From Dichomitus squalens LYAD-421 SS1 (lineage: Eukaryota; Basidiomycota; Agaricomycetes; Polyporales; Polyporaceae): a stretch of 64,000 nt of DNA. The notes beneath the pieces are model-generated. The model was not told the origin of the DNA, did no database searches, and was given only the letters and a program-made list of their open reading frames with translations. The stretch lies in the NCBI RefSeq assembly GCF_000275845.1, contig NW_006766884.1, positions 1,233,720 through 1,297,719 of the forward strand, given 5' to 3'. Positions 63,447-64,000 of this stretch are shown here, piece after piece. How positions within the stretch are numbered: position 1 is the stretch's first letter; each line of letters begins with the position of its first letter. A program made the position numbers and the translations under genes.

Positions 63447-64000
63447 CTAGGGGACAGTCTTTACGACCTTTCGACCCCTATCCTCCCCTTCGACAATAAT
63501 AAGCGGCTCGGATGGACCAACGAGGGTGTCCTCGCGTTCGATCCCAGGCGCGAACGGCTCCGCCGAGAGCTGCTCCTCGACGTCCGCACCCTCGCCACCC
63601 GATTCGGACCTGTTCTTCGGCAGACGCACCAGTTGCAACAGCAAGGTAGATACCACCAAGGAACAGACCCCCATGAAGAAGATCGTCCGGGGGTACGTGC
63701 CGACCGTCTTCATAAACGTGAAGCCGTACACGGCAGGACCGAAGACCTGCGAGCTGCAAAGGCAACATCACGCACGTCAGTCGCCGCGACCGCGCGTCTG
63801 CAGCTGTAGGGGACGCACCTAAGGGCCTGCACGACGCTCATGGCGCCGAAGAGCCGCCCGGAGTCCTTGCCCCCGCGGCGGTTGTACAGGGTGAGCGCGA
63901 CGCTGTGGATGGCAGGGCTGAAGCCCATGCCGAGCGCACCGAAGGCCGTGGTGATGGCGAACGTCAGCCCGTCCGGGCTCAGCAGCATCAACAAGTAAAC
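63447..64000 (-). CDS. MFS transporter, C-terminal part (runs off the window)
   Basis: Two exons visible (64000-63819, continuing beyond the edge; 63753-63447). The reading frame enters from the window edge. Hydrophobic helices are seen in LTFAITTAFGALGMGFSPAI and TIFFMGVCSLVVSTLLLQLV, joined by LYNRRGGKDSGRLFGAMSVVQAL, a cytosolic-loop pattern of major facilitator superfamily drug or solute transporters. The C-terminus is a soluble acidic tail ending RGRKVVKTVP. Substrate and full length cannot be judged from this fragment. Confidence 0.75.

Overview
This 64 kb window comes from a filamentous basidiomycete, most likely an Agaricomycete. The genes are dense, sit on both strands, and are cut by many short introns (mostly 49-75 nt, GT-AG, with CTNAC-like branch sites), so most real coding sequence is broken across short open frames. 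I rebuilt 27 genes by hand-splicing; nearly all close in phase. Gene content fits a saprotrophic mushroom-type fungus: aryl-alcohol-oxidase-like GMC oxidoreductases, a PNGase A-type glycoamidase, a salicylate-hydroxylase-like monooxygenase, and an AP-4 adaptor subunit that common ascomycete models lack. There is no bacterial, plasmid or phage signature, no CRISPR array and no convincing tRNA gene.

Layout. 0-8 kb: C2H2 zinc-finger factor (-), Pmp3-domain protein with a long charged tail (+), secreted PNGase A (+). 8-15 kb: trifunctional C1-tetrahydrofolate synthase ADE3 (-), mitochondrial GrpE (+), mitochondrial Phe-tRNA synthetase (-). 15-27 kb: FAD monooxygenase (+), NEDD8-E1 UBA3 (-), RCL1 (+), NPR2 (-), splicing factor SLT11/RBM22 (+). 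27-37 kb: a GMC oxidoreductase island with a secreted member (-), a cyclin-D1-binding-like gene (+), a decayed GMC relic and an intact GMC gene without signal peptide (+). 37-52 kb: housekeeping block with an INO80B/Ies2-like protein (-), OGG1 (+), NMT1 (+), UFD1 (-), CCT4 (+), AP-4 epsilon (-) and BUB2 (+). 52-64 kb: mitochondrial carrier (-), RRN6-like Pol I factor (-), mitochondrial ribosomal protein uL3m (+), a Ser/Thr/Ala-rich secreted protein (+), an inositol-polyphosphate 5-phosphatase with a C-terminal membrane anchor (+), and the 3' end of an MFS transporter (-) running off the window.

How genes relate. Most neighbours are unrelated in function, as usual for fungal housekeeping regions. 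Many are head-to-head pairs sharing 170-450 bp (ADE3/GrpE, UBA3/RCL1, NPR2/SLT11, IES2-like/OGG1, UFD1/CCT4, AP4E/BUB2, RRN6-like/uL3m), alternating with convergent pairs separated by roughly 100-350 bp. The one functional cluster is the GMC group.

No wholly new system was found. The most unusual signals are structural: a predicted 2-nt micro-exon in the second GMC gene, three GC-AG introns, stopless in-frame introns inside conserved enzyme cores, and an exon-by-exon recognisable GMC pseudogene with no usable open frame.
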